From CAYQVO01 sp964421085 (GTDB lineage Bacteria; Bdellovibrionota_C; UBA2361; CAYQVO01): DNA of 64,000 bases. Under the pieces are notes generated by a model. It saw only the letters and a list, made by a program, of their open reading frames with translations. It was not told where the DNA came from and did not search any database. The stretch spans positions 62,001-126,000 of the forward strand of contig CAYQVO010000003.1 of assembly GCA_964421085.1 (NCBI GenBank), in the 5' to 3' direction. This document shows positions 26,225 through 35,645 of this stretch, piece after piece. Both the position numbers and the translations under genes were made by a program. The first letter of the stretch is position 1. The number at the start of each line of letters is the position of its first letter.

Positions 26225-28169
26225 TCACCACTGTGCTCATTTCCAGAAGCTTCCTCCTCATGTTACTCATCTGCCCCAGCCCGAGATTCAGGAAAAGTTC
26301 ATCAGGGCTCTGGGAATTCAAGGGACAATGCACGCGCGCACTCTTTACTCCCGATGTCCGGGCATCCCTTGTGCGCCCGAAGCGCCCCAGGAGCTGCTGG
26401 AGTTCAACAGGTTCATCGGGGCATCCATAAATATATCCCCGGTTCACCGTCTCAAGATCGATGCCGGAGTATGCTGCGCTGGTCACAACAAGCGCATTGA
26501 CTCCGCCTTCAGCATAACCTTTTTCGAACTCCTCTATCGCTTCATTCCTCTGCCTCCCTGTCTGCTTCCCCGTGATGCAGGCCGCCCTGATGCCTTTCGC
26601 GTCCGGCAATGAGTTCAGGAAGTCGCGTATGAATAAGGCTTGTTCTACGCGGTCCGCGGCGATGATGCATTTTTCGCCGGGATTATCGTCGAGCATGTCG
26701 TTCAGCACCGTGATCATCCTCGCCATATACGGATGATCGTTCACACCATCGTCCAGAAGGGCCTGGCGCCATTCCTTTCGGGTTTCTTCACTTACATCCG
26801 CTTTCACATTGATTCGCAGCGCATCACGAGACACATCAAACATCGCCTGGTATGGAGTGCCCTTTGCGGCATTAAAGACAGCACTGCAATAATCCAGGTC
26901 ATTATGTAAACGCGACAGATAGAGCGGCTTCCCTTCCGCCTGGAACCTCAACAGTGAGGCGGCGACTGCCTCAAGGAAAAGGTAACGGCCGTAAGTAGTG
27001 AGATTACCCGCAAGTTGCTGGATATGCCGGTACTCATAGGCGGCGGATATCCTTTTCTTCCAGTCATCGCAATCCCTGACGTGCGCGATGAGCTTTTCAC
27101 ACATCCTTGCTCCGATAATCGGGGTTCTGGTTTCCACCACCTCCGTCTGGTCCCCCTCTCCTTCCGAATCCTCGAAAGGAATCGCCTTCTGTTTCCTGCG
27201 TCTTGTTCCGCTTCTTTTTCCATCTCTTCCGGCCCTCTGGATTTTCTCCAGGCATTCAACAATCCAGGGGTTACGCTCGACTATTTTTTCAAGGATGGAA
27301 AATAGATTTTCCGCTGCCTGTGCCATATCCGACGCCGGTTCCACCCTTTCACGGACGATTTCAGGAAGGTGCTGCTCTTGCTGGTTCAACGCATAAAACT
27401 CGAAATTCCCTGTACGCTCCCGGACCCGCTTCCACTTCTCTATTGTCGCGGCGGGAGTCGCGGATAGAAAAAGAGTTGTAAGGCCCTTCACATTTTTGAG
27501 AAGAAATCGCACTTTTATGCAGGCATTCATCCGATCCGATTCATAGCCTTTCTTGATGCTTCCCTTTACGTCTCCTTCCGAAAAATGATGCGCCTCATCG
27601 TGGATCTCAGCTCCCACCCTGTCGAGCGGGATCAGGCCCTCTTTCATGTCGTTCGCGACACGCTCCGCAGTGCCAATCACAACAAGAGGTCCCTCTCTTT
27701 TGTACACGAGCCCGCGATCCTTCGGTGAAAGGCTCGAGAGAAAGACGATATCCTCTTTTTGTATATCCAGAAACTGTCTTGCGCGGTCGAAGGTCTGCCT
27801 TACAGTTGTCAGGCGATCCGTCATGTAAAGAGAAATTCCCCCGCGGCTGTATGTCAGCGCGCAGAGCATCAGGGCGATAATCGTCTTACCGCTCTGAGGC
27901 GGCGCCCATACATAATGAGACCCGCGGCCCTCGAGAACGTAAGACATCTGTATGACCTGCGCCAGATTTGATTCGAGTTCAGCCTGATTCACGGGCAGGG
28001 TATGAAAGTCGATCAGCTTGACCAGTTCGGCGTGAGGTTCGGGGAGAAACGGGAGAGTGAGATTCAGGGCGGAGACAGAAACTTGAACAGGTTCTTGAGC
28101 GTTTCCCAGAACGGATTCCGCAACGTCGAAAGGAAGGGCAGTTGTTATCAGTTCTTTACGACTAAGCAT
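26211..28169 (-). CDS. superfamily 2 DEAH-box helicase
   Basis: A 652-residue SF2 helicase. Walker A is APPQSGKT (residues 89-96), motif II is DEAH within EIHDEAHHF (191-194), motif III SATPA (236-240), and motif VI is QLLGRFGRTR near residue 600, preceded by VVTSAAYSGIDLETV. A charged linker (GRDGKRSGTRRRKQ) splits the two RecA lobes, followed by a helical insertion. It is not RecQ, UvrB, PriA or a type I restriction subunit by pattern; the N-terminal 80 residues are unfamiliar. It lies 11 bases after the DEDDy exonuclease and overlaps recJ by 14. It probably unwinds DNA or displaces proteins for the two nucleases; this is inference from context. Confidence 0.83.
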   Translation of the reverse strand: MLSRKELITTALPFDVAESVLGNAQEPVQVSVSALNLTLPFLPEPHAELVKLIDFHTLPVNQAELESNLAQVIQMSYVLEGRGSHYVWAPPQSGKTIIALMLCALTYSRGGISLYMTDRLTTVRQTFDRARQFLDIQKEDIVFLSSLSPKDRGLVYKREGPLVVIGTAERVANDMKEGLIPLDRVGAEIHDEAHHFSEGDVKGSIKKGYESDRMNACIKVRFLLKNVKGLTTLFLSATPAATIEKWKRVRERTGNFEFYALNQQEQHLPEIVRERVEPASDMAQAAENLFSILEKIVERNPWIVECLEKIQRAGRDGKRSGTRRRKQKAIPFEDSEGEGDQTEVVETRTPIIGARMCEKLIAHVRDCDDWKKRISAAYEYRHIQQLAGNLTTYGRYLFLEAVAASLLRFQAEGKPLYLSRLHNDLDYCSAVFNAAKGTPYQAMFDVSRDALRINVKADVSEETRKEWRQALLDDGVNDHPYMARMITVLNDMLDDNPGEKCIIAADRVEQALFIRDFLNSLPDAKGIRAACITGKQTGRQRNEAIEEFEKGYAEGGVNALVVTSAAYSGIDLETVNRGYIYGCPDEPVELQQLLGRFGRTRDARTSGVKSARVHCPLNSQSPDELFLNLGLGQMSNMRRKLLEMSTVVNDRV

Positions 28170-28180
28170 CGCGCACCCCG

Positions 28181-29980
28181 CTAGACATTAAGACGAAGAT
28201 AAAGAGATGGAACACCAGCCGGATTCAGCTTCTCCACAATAAGATTTATGCGCGCAATCAGGACAGGCAGAGGAGAATCACGATCGTCGAAGAGACAGGA
28301 AAGAAACTCGCGCTGAACTCTCTGAAGTCTCTCCATTGACTCGACGAGGTTCAATGAGAGATTCCTTCCGCTCCCCGAGCGTGAGGCGCCATCCCTGACG
28401 TACACTGTCCCGTACTCACTCCTGTTATCGTATGGAAGCGCTCCATCGAGAAGCAGTTCCTTGATGTGAAAAAGAAGCGCGGTCCTGTCGCCAATAACTT
28501 CGCCGAGAACTTTCCGGCCTTCTATTTTCTCAGCCAGTTCTCTCTCCGCTTTCCCGAGCAGAAGTTCGGGTGTCTCGGAATCGAGACTTACTCCGGCTTT
28601 TTCTTCAAGGGCCCTGAGGTACTCATAGACCGCCCATGTCGCTTCGAGATCGTGACAAAGGTAATCCTGCTGTTCCGCGCTGAGCGGACGGGCGGACCAG
28701 TCTCCTGTCTGAACTTCCCTGTCCTTGCTCATGCCGAGATCAGTGACCCATCGTGCAAGGGACTCCAGGGAAAAGCTGCAGATTTCGGGAACGAGCCTCT
28801 GACTCATCGCGTACGTGTCTTCATGAGCCCCGAGTTTAAACCCGCGATCCCCGAGAACTCCTTTGTCGAACTTCGCATAGTGAAGGATCTTTCGCGGCTT
28901 GGGGGCGGCTAGAAACGCTGCGAGGGATTTTCCGTCAATTTCTCCTTTTTCAACTGCCTGCAGATCGATTATGTATCCCGTTCCAGCGAGAGGATCCCCA
29001 AGCCCGATGACTTCCGCCCTCTGGGTCGAAAGGGCCGGTCCCACTGTTTCAGTATCAAGGCTTACGACAGGATTTCCGCGAATACGTTCCAGCATCTCGT
29101 CGAAAGCTTTCTGCGCGTCGACAAGAACAGGTCGCCATTGATATTCCCTTCGCGCCTGCCGGAGCACTTCCTTACAAGGAACCTTGAATTCTTCCCTGCT
29201 CTTCGAGAGCTTATGAACTGTCAATGAAATGCGAATACTTCCGTTTTTTCCCGCCGTTTTCACCAGATGACCTGCGGCGTCGACAATCTCGCCTTCAACC
29301 GGGAGTCCCGCGGACCTTTCGTTCATCGATGCGAAAATGCTCTGTCTGCCGTCACTGAGTTTGAACCCGAAGGCGCCATTCGAAGCCTGCACGACAAGGC
29401 CTTTGATCTTCACGGGACGGCGAGGACTGGAATCTACGAAAGGAGCGTCTATCTCTGAAAGAGAAATAACCTTCACCTGTCTTCGTACAGGCTTGATCTC
29501 GATGTGCCTGGGTTCCTGGTTTCCTTTTCCCCCGCGCGCTATTTCGCCCAAAGAGATTTTCTCTTCGAAGGGCACCGCTTCAAGCGTCTCAATGTTCGCG
29601 TTCCGAGGCACTGCCGCGGGTCCTGCGTTGACCAGAACAAATGCATCCAGAAATTCTTCGCTCCACTCCGGCAGGATTACCTGCCCGTTTTCGTCCGCAA
29701 GCGGCCTTGATGCTTCACATACAGCCTTTGAATAGTCTTCATCGCTCAGGTACGCGCGGATTACGCTCTCATCAATATGCACACGGCATCCATGTGCCGG
29801 TACGAATTTAAAAACTCTTTCCGCCCCCTCCCTCGTCATAAGAGAAGGATCGTCCCCTCTCAGGCATTCCCCCCTGAATTTTTCGAACTCCGCAATCTGA
29901 TGAGAAGATGGGGATGGAGAAACGCTCCTTTGATCAGGAATCAGGCCTGGAAGACGCGGTTGATCCGACTTGGACAGCAT
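28181..29980 (-). CDS. DEDDy 3'-5' exonuclease (PolA-exo/RNase D-like) with N-terminal OB-like region
   Basis: A 599-residue protein. The exonuclease domain (about 285-470) has all four acids: D309 and E311 in SLDTET, D372 in HYAKFDKGVL, and Y440/D444 in QDYLCHDLEATWAVYEYL, the DEDDy form shared by DNA polymerase I proofreading domains and RNase D. Residues about 188-258 (VKIKGLVVQASNG, FKLSDGRQSIFASM) look like an OB fold. The N-terminal 180 residues and the C-terminal 100 are unfamiliar; no polymerase domain follows. It heads the operon with a DEAH helicase and RecJ. It could digest the 3' end of DNA or RNA; substrate unknown. Confidence 0.82.
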   Translation of the reverse strand: MLSKSDQPRLPGLIPDQRSVSPSPSSHQIAEFEKFRGECLRGDDPSLMTREGAERVFKFVPAHGCRVHIDESVIRAYLSDEDYSKAVCEASRPLADENGQVILPEWSEEFLDAFVLVNAGPAAVPRNANIETLEAVPFEEKISLGEIARGGKGNQEPRHIEIKPVRRQVKVISLSEIDAPFVDSSPRRPVKIKGLVVQASNGAFGFKLSDGRQSIFASMNERSAGLPVEGEIVDAAGHLVKTAGKNGSIRISLTVHKLSKSREEFKVPCKEVLRQARREYQWRPVLVDAQKAFDEMLERIRGNPVVSLDTETVGPALSTQRAEVIGLGDPLAGTGYIIDLQAVEKGEIDGKSLAAFLAAPKPRKILHYAKFDKGVLGDRGFKLGAHEDTYAMSQRLVPEICSFSLESLARWVTDLGMSKDREVQTGDWSARPLSAEQQDYLCHDLEATWAVYEYLRALEEKAGVSLDSETPELLLGKAERELAEKIEGRKVLGEVIGDRTALLFHIKELLLDGALPYDNRSEYGTVYVRDGASRSGSGRNLSLNLVESMERLQRVQREFLSCLFDDRDSPLPVLIARINLIVEKLNPAGVPSLYLRLNV

Positions 29981-30161
29981 GAAGAGCCCCTGATGCGGTT
30001 ACGAAAATACAGATCCTAAGTTATCAGGAAGTGGAATCGTAAGTAAGGGGCGGCAAAAACCCTTCAAATCCGGCGAAAACCCGCAGGTTTATTTTTTCTC
30101 CTCTGCTGAAAGCCGCCTCGTACAGCTTCACGGTGTTTCATTCAAGATTAAAATGCCGGTT

Positions 30162-31649
30162 CTATCTCCTCAAAGCTTCCAGGGACTTGACCTGTCCCTG
30201 TCTCGAAAGATCTATAGATTCCCCCAGTATACGGGCGAGTTCCTGAGGCGCGTGAAATCCCATTGAATTTTCAGCGGCGACGAAGTCGAGCCTCCACTGC
30301 GCAGCCCTCTGCAGCTCGCCAGTCTCTTTCAGCACAGTCGTCATATCCCTGCCCGTGTCTGCGCGGAGTGCTTTTACTGCATCTATGAGATCCACGGCGG
30401 CATTTCCGGCACGCTGCAAAAGAGCGTAATGCCTGTCCTGGGTCGCCTCGACACGGTTTTTAAGCTCGTCCTCCGGATATGGATGACAGGTCTGACAGGA
30501 CCGATTGATCATATGAAGCGGACTTTTCACCCAGTGTTCGGACACTTTCATGGCGCCTTCCCGCTTGTAGGGCATGTGGCAGTCGGCGCACGCGACCCCG
30601 CTCTTTGCGTGGATCCCCTGACTCCACACTTCAAATTCCGGATGCTGGGCCTTTAAAAGCTCCATACCTGTTTCCGCATGTGTCCAGTCTTTGAACCTCT
30701 GCCCTGGAGGCATTTCGAGATTGTTGTAGGCGGCCTCGATCTCTTCGACCTTCAATCCCCTGTCCCACGGGAAAAATATGGCAGCCCCCTTGCCGCAGAA
30801 GTACTCCACATGGCACTGCGCGCATACATAGGAGCGTATCTCCTGCCGCATGCCGTCGGCATTTGGGTCGTACGGCTTTGATCGATCACCGGCTCTCCAC
30901 CGTTCGATACTCGGCAGATGAGGAGCAGGCGCTCCGCTTTCGGCAAATGCGCGTATTCCGTTTATGAATCCGGGACGTGTCACCCGGAGCTCCATATTTT
31001 CCGGACTATGGCAGTCGACACATGAGACCGGATGAGGCTTTCCTTTCCGGCCGTCTACTACGCTCACATCTCCCAGTTCCCGGTGCGCATCCCAGTAATT
31101 CATCCGACCCACCAGTTCCAGACCTTTTTGAATCTGCTCCGCTTCGGAGCCGTCCGGCAGCGCCGCTTCTCCTTTCGCCCGGTAAAGAGGCATTATCGAA
31201 GCGTGACAATGCAGGCAGTTTCCGGACTGCTTCGCCTCTGAAGGAACATTTCTTTTCGTCACCTCCTGATCAATCAGCATGAATGCGTGGCCTCTGCGAT
31301 CCCGGTAGTCGATCGCAAACAAATATCCCTCAAAAATTCTCGTAAGCCACGGATCCTTTTCGGCCTTCTGCGGCGGCACCACGCCTTCCGAACCTATCCC
31401 TCCTCCGTATTTCGTTCTGCCCGGCTCGGCGGTTCTCAGGTACCCATCGTACTGGCGAGGCCAGTTCCTGCCCCACACAGCGGCATCGACCGTATTTTCA
31501 TCCACATTCACAAATTTGACATATGTGTTCATCGCTTCCTGCCTGCGCTCGATAATATTAACAAGCAGCGCAGTGACGCCGGCGGTAAGCAGCGCGACCA
31601 GACCGATGACAGCGGCAAGGATGACGGCTTTTCGTGTATTGTCTTTCAT
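30162..31649 (-). CDS. nrfA: pentaheme cytochrome c nitrite reductase, CXXCH type
   Basis: A 495-residue periplasmic ammonia-forming nitrite reductase with an N-terminal membrane or signal helix (residues 8-31). Five heme motifs are seen: CLHCH (145-149), CVDCH (210-214), CAQCH (276-280), CADCH (354-358) and CQTCH (385-389). The catalytic-site heme is first in sequence and here has CXXCH, not the CXXCK of E. coli. CAQCHVEYFCG and the KXQH signature (KAQH, 333-336) identify NrfA. It is the last gene in a run with nrfH (16 bases apart) and the kinase. It reduces nitrite with electrons from the quinol pool through NrfH. Confidence 0.94.
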   Translation of the reverse strand: MKDNTRKAVILAAVIGLVALLTAGVTALLVNIIERRQEAMNTYVKFVNVDENTVDAAVWGRNWPRQYDGYLRTAEPGRTKYGGGIGSEGVVPPQKAEKDPWLTRIFEGYLFAIDYRDRRGHAFMLIDQEVTKRNVPSEAKQSGNCLHCHASIMPLYRAKGEAALPDGSEAEQIQKGLELVGRMNYWDAHRELGDVSVVDGRKGKPHPVSCVDCHSPENMELRVTRPGFINGIRAFAESGAPAPHLPSIERWRAGDRSKPYDPNADGMRQEIRSYVCAQCHVEYFCGKGAAIFFPWDRGLKVEEIEAAYNNLEMPPGQRFKDWTHAETGMELLKAQHPEFEVWSQGIHAKSGVACADCHMPYKREGAMKVSEHWVKSPLHMINRSCQTCHPYPEDELKNRVEATQDRHYALLQRAGNAAVDLIDAVKALRADTGRDMTTVLKETGELQRAAQWRLDFVAAENSMGFHAPQELARILGESIDLSRQGQVKSLEALRR

Positions 31650-31665
31650 AACGATTCCCTTTTCA

Positions 31666-32115
31666 TCACTTCATTGCTCCATGACCGGAGCCCCGGTGGC
31701 AATGGACGCATCTCACGGCATTTTCCGCCCAGGTGCTCCCCTGGACGATTTCATGGACGAAATCTCCGTGACACCGCAGACAGTTATCCTGCAGTATCCG
31801 GCTGTTTTTCTCCTTTATCATTATCGGTTCGTGGAAGTCCTGAAGTGTAAATCCTTTTGAGTGATAATATCCGTTCATTCCCTTTGCGATATACTTCTGA
31901 GGAAAATGCGGAGGAACGTGACAGTCGTTGCACACAGCCGCTGAATGATGAGGTCCTTTGCGCCACGAATCATACTGATCGTTCATTATGTGGCAGTTTG
32001 CGCAGATCTCCGGCTCATTCGAGAGATAGGAGAATCCTTCCGCGTACTGGAAAGTGAAAATCCCGATTCCGGCGCCGATCCCGATGAGAATGGCAAGGGC
32101 GATGAGGAATTTCAT
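31666..32115 (-). CDS. nrfH: tetraheme quinol dehydrogenase NrfH
   Basis: A 149-residue NapC/NirT-family cytochrome: one N-terminal helix (residues 3-22) and four heme motifs, CANCH (38-42), CNDCH, CLRCH and CVHCH. The sequence PEICANCHIMNDQYDSWRKG and the spacing are typical for NrfH, which hands electrons from menaquinol to NrfA. Its ATG overlaps the stop of the histidine kinase gene by 4 bases (ATGA), so kinase and cytochrome are translationally coupled. Expected to form the membrane complex with NrfA. Confidence 0.94.
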   Translation of the reverse strand: MKFLIALAILIGIGAGIGIFTFQYAEGFSYLSNEPEICANCHIMNDQYDSWRKGPHHSAAVCNDCHVPPHFPQKYIAKGMNGYYHSKGFTLQDFHEPIMIKEKNSRILQDNCLRCHGDFVHEIVQGSTWAENAVRCVHCHRGSGHGAMK

Positions 32116-34313
32116 GATTTATGCTTCCGTCTCCATTTCTCGAAAATCGGCTCAAGCTTTTCCAGCTCCACAGGCTTTACCAGATGCTCATCGAAACCTG
32201 CGGCCTGCGCCCTCGCTTTATCCCGCTCCTGTCCATACCCTGTGACCGCAACAAGAAAGCACCCGGGCAGTTTCAACTCCGTCCTTATTCGTCTCGCGAC
32301 CTCATAACCATCGAGACCCGGAAGTCCTATATCCAGCAGCACTATCTCCGGTTTAAAGGACGCGGCTTCATCGATCGCATCGAATCCATCGTACACGACT
32401 TCCACTTCGTTTCCCGCATTCTGGAGGAGCAGCGAAAGCATCGCGGCGATATCCCGGTTATCTTCGACAATAAGAATACGGATTGAATTCTCCGAGGCTT
32501 TTCCCGGCGCGCCGCCGGCGGCATCTCTTTTTTCGGCGAGTGGAAGTCTCACTACGAACTCGCTCCCCTTTCCTGTTCCCTCGCTCGCGACGGAGACGCT
32601 TCCCCCGTGAAGTTCCGTAAGCCTCTGAACCAGATTCAATCCAAGCCCCAGACTACCCTGTCTCCCGTGCTGCGCGCTGCTAATCTGCCCGAACAATTCG
32701 AAAATCTGAGACTGCCTTTCAGGATCTATTCCGATGCCGGTGTCTTTTACAGTGATCAGCCCGTATTCATGATCGGAGGAAGCGGCAACGTCGATCGATC
32801 CCCCCTGGCGGGTGTATTTTGCCGCGTTCGAGACGAGATTAACGAGGACCTGTTCCAGCCGGGAACGATCTCCCCATATATTTACCCCCGCCGGCGGGTA
32901 ACTGACAGTGAGGCTTATACCTCTGGACTCGACGTCGCCTTTCACCTCCTCCAGGGTACTTCTGACAAGAGATGCCAGATCGACACTCTCCTTTTTCAGC
33001 TCGAGCTTCCCGCGGACTATACGCGACACATCGAGCAGATCGTCGAGAAGTTCGTTAAGCTGCACTGTCTGCTGCTCGAGAGAGTCCTGGATCCATTCGC
33101 GCTTTTCCTGCATTTCGGGCTTCCGCAGGAGTCTCAGTCCGCTAACGATCGCCGCCAGAGGGTTTCTCATTTCGTGGCCAAGCATCGCCAGAAAGTCGTC
33201 TTTGCGGCGGTTCAGTTCCCGAAGCTGCGCATAAAGCCTGCTGTTCTCCACGGCAATCGACGCCTGTCTTCCAAGCTCCTGCGCCAGATGGAAGTCTTCC
33301 TGCTGAAACGCCCGCACATTGCCCGAGATAAAGAAGCTTAGCGCTCCAAAAATACGGTTTCCTTTCCGCAGGGGCACACACATTCCGGCACGGGGATCCA
33401 GTTCTTTCAGTATCCTTTCATGCTGGGAGGGTGGGGCAACACAGTTCAAAAGGAGTTCACACGGCTCCTGAATCATGAAAGATTCTCCCTCTCGAAGAAC
33501 TTTTGTCAGCATACCCTGCATATCCCAGGCCGGGGGGCACTTTTTCGCGAGATGCCCCAGCATCCTCTCCTTCTCCAGATTTACATGTGCCCACGCCGTC
33601 CGCTGTATCTGACCCTGCTCGTCGAGAATATCCGCGATACACCACTCCCCAAGAGCTGGAATCGAAATTCCGGCAAGCTGACGCATCGTGCTTTCAAGAT
33701 CGACAATGTTGGCGAGCAGCGTTCCTGCATCGGCGAGGAAGCGGGTATTTTCTCCCGCCCGCTCATGGGCGGCCCTCACTCTGATTGACATGATGCCGAA
33801 AGAGACCTCCTCCGCAAGCTCGGAAAGAAAAGGAACATTATCCTCGCCAAACCCGTCCGCTTCCGATGAATAAATGATTATCGCGCCAAAAGCTTTCCCT
33901 TCCTCAATAAGCGGAAAAGCCGCTGAGGAAGCGAAGCCCCGCCGGACAGCTTCATTCTCACATGGAGCGGGCCGTGGATCCTCTCTCATGCTGCCGCTGA
34001 TGCACGGTTCGGCTGTGCGAATCGCGGTCCCAGCCGGCCCCCGCCCTGTGTCGGTATCCGCCCATGTGATTTTAAGAGTTTCAAGATATCCCTCCTCGAA
34101 TCCCGCGTGAGCCACGGGCCGGACTGATTTTTCGTCGTCATTCTCAGCGTAACCTATCCACACCAGAGAGTGTTCGCACCCTTCGACGATAATCCTGCAC
34201 ACCTCCTGCAGATACTCGTATTCATTCTTCGAATGAATCATGGCGCGGGTGCTCCTGCTCTGCGCCTTGAATGTCCTTTTCATCCGGTCGAGATCTGTTT
34301 CCTTTCCGGGCAT
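32112..34313 (-). CDS. hybrid sensor histidine kinase/response regulator with two GAF-like domains
   Basis: A 733-residue soluble sensor: an N-terminal GAF-like domain (about 30-180), a second GAF (about 190-360), HisKA with phospho-His380 in AMLGHEMRNPLAA, HATPase (N box VNLVSNAAKY, G1 DTGIGID, G2 GLGLNLV, to about 590) and a C-terminal receiver with D661 in IVLLDIGLPG. No membrane helix and no DNA-binding domain. It lies 3 bases after larC and overlaps nrfH by 4, so it probably senses a small ligand or redox signal relevant to nitrite respiration. Where the phosphate finally goes is not visible; a partner must be elsewhere. Sensory role is inferred from context. Confidence 0.92.
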   Translation of the reverse strand: MPGKETDLDRMKRTFKAQSRSTRAMIHSKNEYEYLQEVCRIIVEGCEHSLVWIGYAENDDEKSVRPVAHAGFEEGYLETLKITWADTDTGRGPAGTAIRTAEPCISGSMREDPRPAPCENEAVRRGFASSAAFPLIEEGKAFGAIIIYSSEADGFGEDNVPFLSELAEEVSFGIMSIRVRAAHERAGENTRFLADAGTLLANIVDLESTMRQLAGISIPALGEWCIADILDEQGQIQRTAWAHVNLEKERMLGHLAKKCPPAWDMQGMLTKVLREGESFMIQEPCELLLNCVAPPSQHERILKELDPRAGMCVPLRKGNRIFGALSFFISGNVRAFQQEDFHLAQELGRQASIAVENSRLYAQLRELNRRKDDFLAMLGHEMRNPLAAIVSGLRLLRKPEMQEKREWIQDSLEQQTVQLNELLDDLLDVSRIVRGKLELKKESVDLASLVRSTLEEVKGDVESRGISLTVSYPPAGVNIWGDRSRLEQVLVNLVSNAAKYTRQGGSIDVAASSDHEYGLITVKDTGIGIDPERQSQIFELFGQISSAQHGRQGSLGLGLNLVQRLTELHGGSVSVASEGTGKGSEFVVRLPLAEKRDAAGGAPGKASENSIRILIVEDNRDIAAMLSLLLQNAGNEVEVVYDGFDAIDEAASFKPEIVLLDIGLPGLDGYEVARRIRTELKLPGCFLVAVTGYGQERDKARAQAAGFDEHLVKPVELEKLEPIFEKWRRKHKS

Positions 34314-34316
34314 CTT

Positions 34317-35519
34317 TTATCTCTTCAAAAGCGGGCCGGCAGCCGACGACCAGTACGCTGCCATTGCGGCATCGTGAACTTCCTTTACGGCGGCGTTGCT
34401 TTTCCCGGCAGCTTCCAGGCAATCGGCGAACTCCGCCTGTGCATTCAATATCTCTCCTTTTTCACTCGCGACCTTTATCCTGATTTCGCCGTACCTGGTT
34501 GAAACCACCTTATGAACGCGTTCCAGACAGTGCCGCTTTGCTTTGTGGACACGAAGTCCCAGTGTCGAAGTCTCCCGGAATACAATCCTGGAGAGCGCCT
34601 CCACATCCTTTTCCCCGCACATCAACTGCAGAAGAAATCCAGGCCTGCTCTTTTTCATCTGGACAGGGACGACGAAAACATCAAGGGCCCCCTGCTCCAG
34701 AAGCTGCTCGAACACCCGCTCAAAATACTGCGGATTCATATCGTCCACATTGGTTTCAATGACGCAGACTTCGCTCTCTGTCCCTTCTCCGCCGTCTTCC
34801 CCGATCACGGCGCGAAGCACGTTCGGAAACGGAAGTTCATAAGATCCGGCGCCGTGTCCAACTGCATTCACTGTAAACGAAGGCATCGGTCCAAACGAAT
34901 CGGCGATACCCGCAAGAATCGCAGCGCCAGTCGGCGTCACAAGCTCCTTTTCCACTCCGCACTGACGAAGCGGCATGCCCTTCATCAGGAGAAGGGCTGC
35001 AGGAGCGGGCAGCGGAAGCTCGCCATGAGCGCAGTGAACTGTCCCGGTGAATGTCGGGAGGGGACCTGCAATAACTCTGTCGATGCGAAGCTGCTCGAGA
35101 CATATCGCCGTTCCAACTATATCGACGATGGCGTCGACGGCTCCCACTTCATGAAAGTGCACCTCTTCAATGCTGCATCCATGCACGGCCGCCTCCGCCT
35201 CGCCAAGCAGGTTGAAGATCCTGATTGAAGTTTCCTTCACATACTGCCGGAGATTCGCTTCTTCAATAAGGGCAATTATGCGGGAAAGGCCCCGGTGGTG
35301 ATCGTGAGAATATGGATCCGTCCCGTCAAGGACTTCGAACCTCGAAGCCGCGATGCCTTTGCTTTTCGTCCTGGAAAGAGAAATTTCCGGAACAGGCGAT
35401 ATGCCAAGCTTTCCAATGCCCTCGATAAGAGTCTCGATGTCCGCTCCCGCATCCAGAAGGGCGCCGACTATCAAGTCGCCGCTTGCGCCCGAAAAGCAGT
35501 CGAGATAGAGGATCCGCAT
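34317..35519 (-). CDS. larC: nickel-pincer cofactor biosynthesis protein LarC (fused LarC1-LarC2)
   Basis: A 400-residue LarC (DUF111), the CTP-dependent nickel insertase that completes the nickel-pincer nucleotide. It opens with the hallmark MRILYLDCFSGASGDLIVGA, has the His-rich DPYSHDHHRGLSRI, HFHEVGAVDAIVDIVG, TPTGAAIL and the C-terminal VIETNVDDMNPQYFERV. Both halves are in one frame, unlike in Lactobacillus, where a frameshift joins them. It follows larB by 126 bases and precedes the kinase by 3, tying the cofactor genes to the nrf genes. Confidence 0.95.
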   Translation of the reverse strand: MRILYLDCFSGASGDLIVGALLDAGADIETLIEGIGKLGISPVPEISLSRTKSKGIAASRFEVLDGTDPYSHDHHRGLSRIIALIEEANLRQYVKETSIRIFNLLGEAEAAVHGCSIEEVHFHEVGAVDAIVDIVGTAICLEQLRIDRVIAGPLPTFTGTVHCAHGELPLPAPAALLLMKGMPLRQCGVEKELVTPTGAAILAGIADSFGPMPSFTVNAVGHGAGSYELPFPNVLRAVIGEDGGEGTESEVCVIETNVDDMNPQYFERVFEQLLEQGALDVFVVPVQMKKSRPGFLLQLMCGEKDVEALSRIVFRETSTLGLRVHKAKRHCLERVHKVVSTRYGEIRIKVASEKGEILNAQAEFADCLEAAGKSNAAVKEVHDAAMAAYWSSAAGPLLKR

Positions 35520-35645
35520 CTGTGTAACTTAAAACCGCGTGGGTATAAAGGCAAGCGACTCGACCCTGGCAGAGAAGCCGCGCTGATGCGGAAAGAGCCG
35601 TTCTCCTGCTGCACGTCCCGTCTCTGACTGTTACGCGAGTCTCAT

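Noticed and set aside
34512..35228. 238-codon plus-strand frame
   Set aside because: Shadow of larC.
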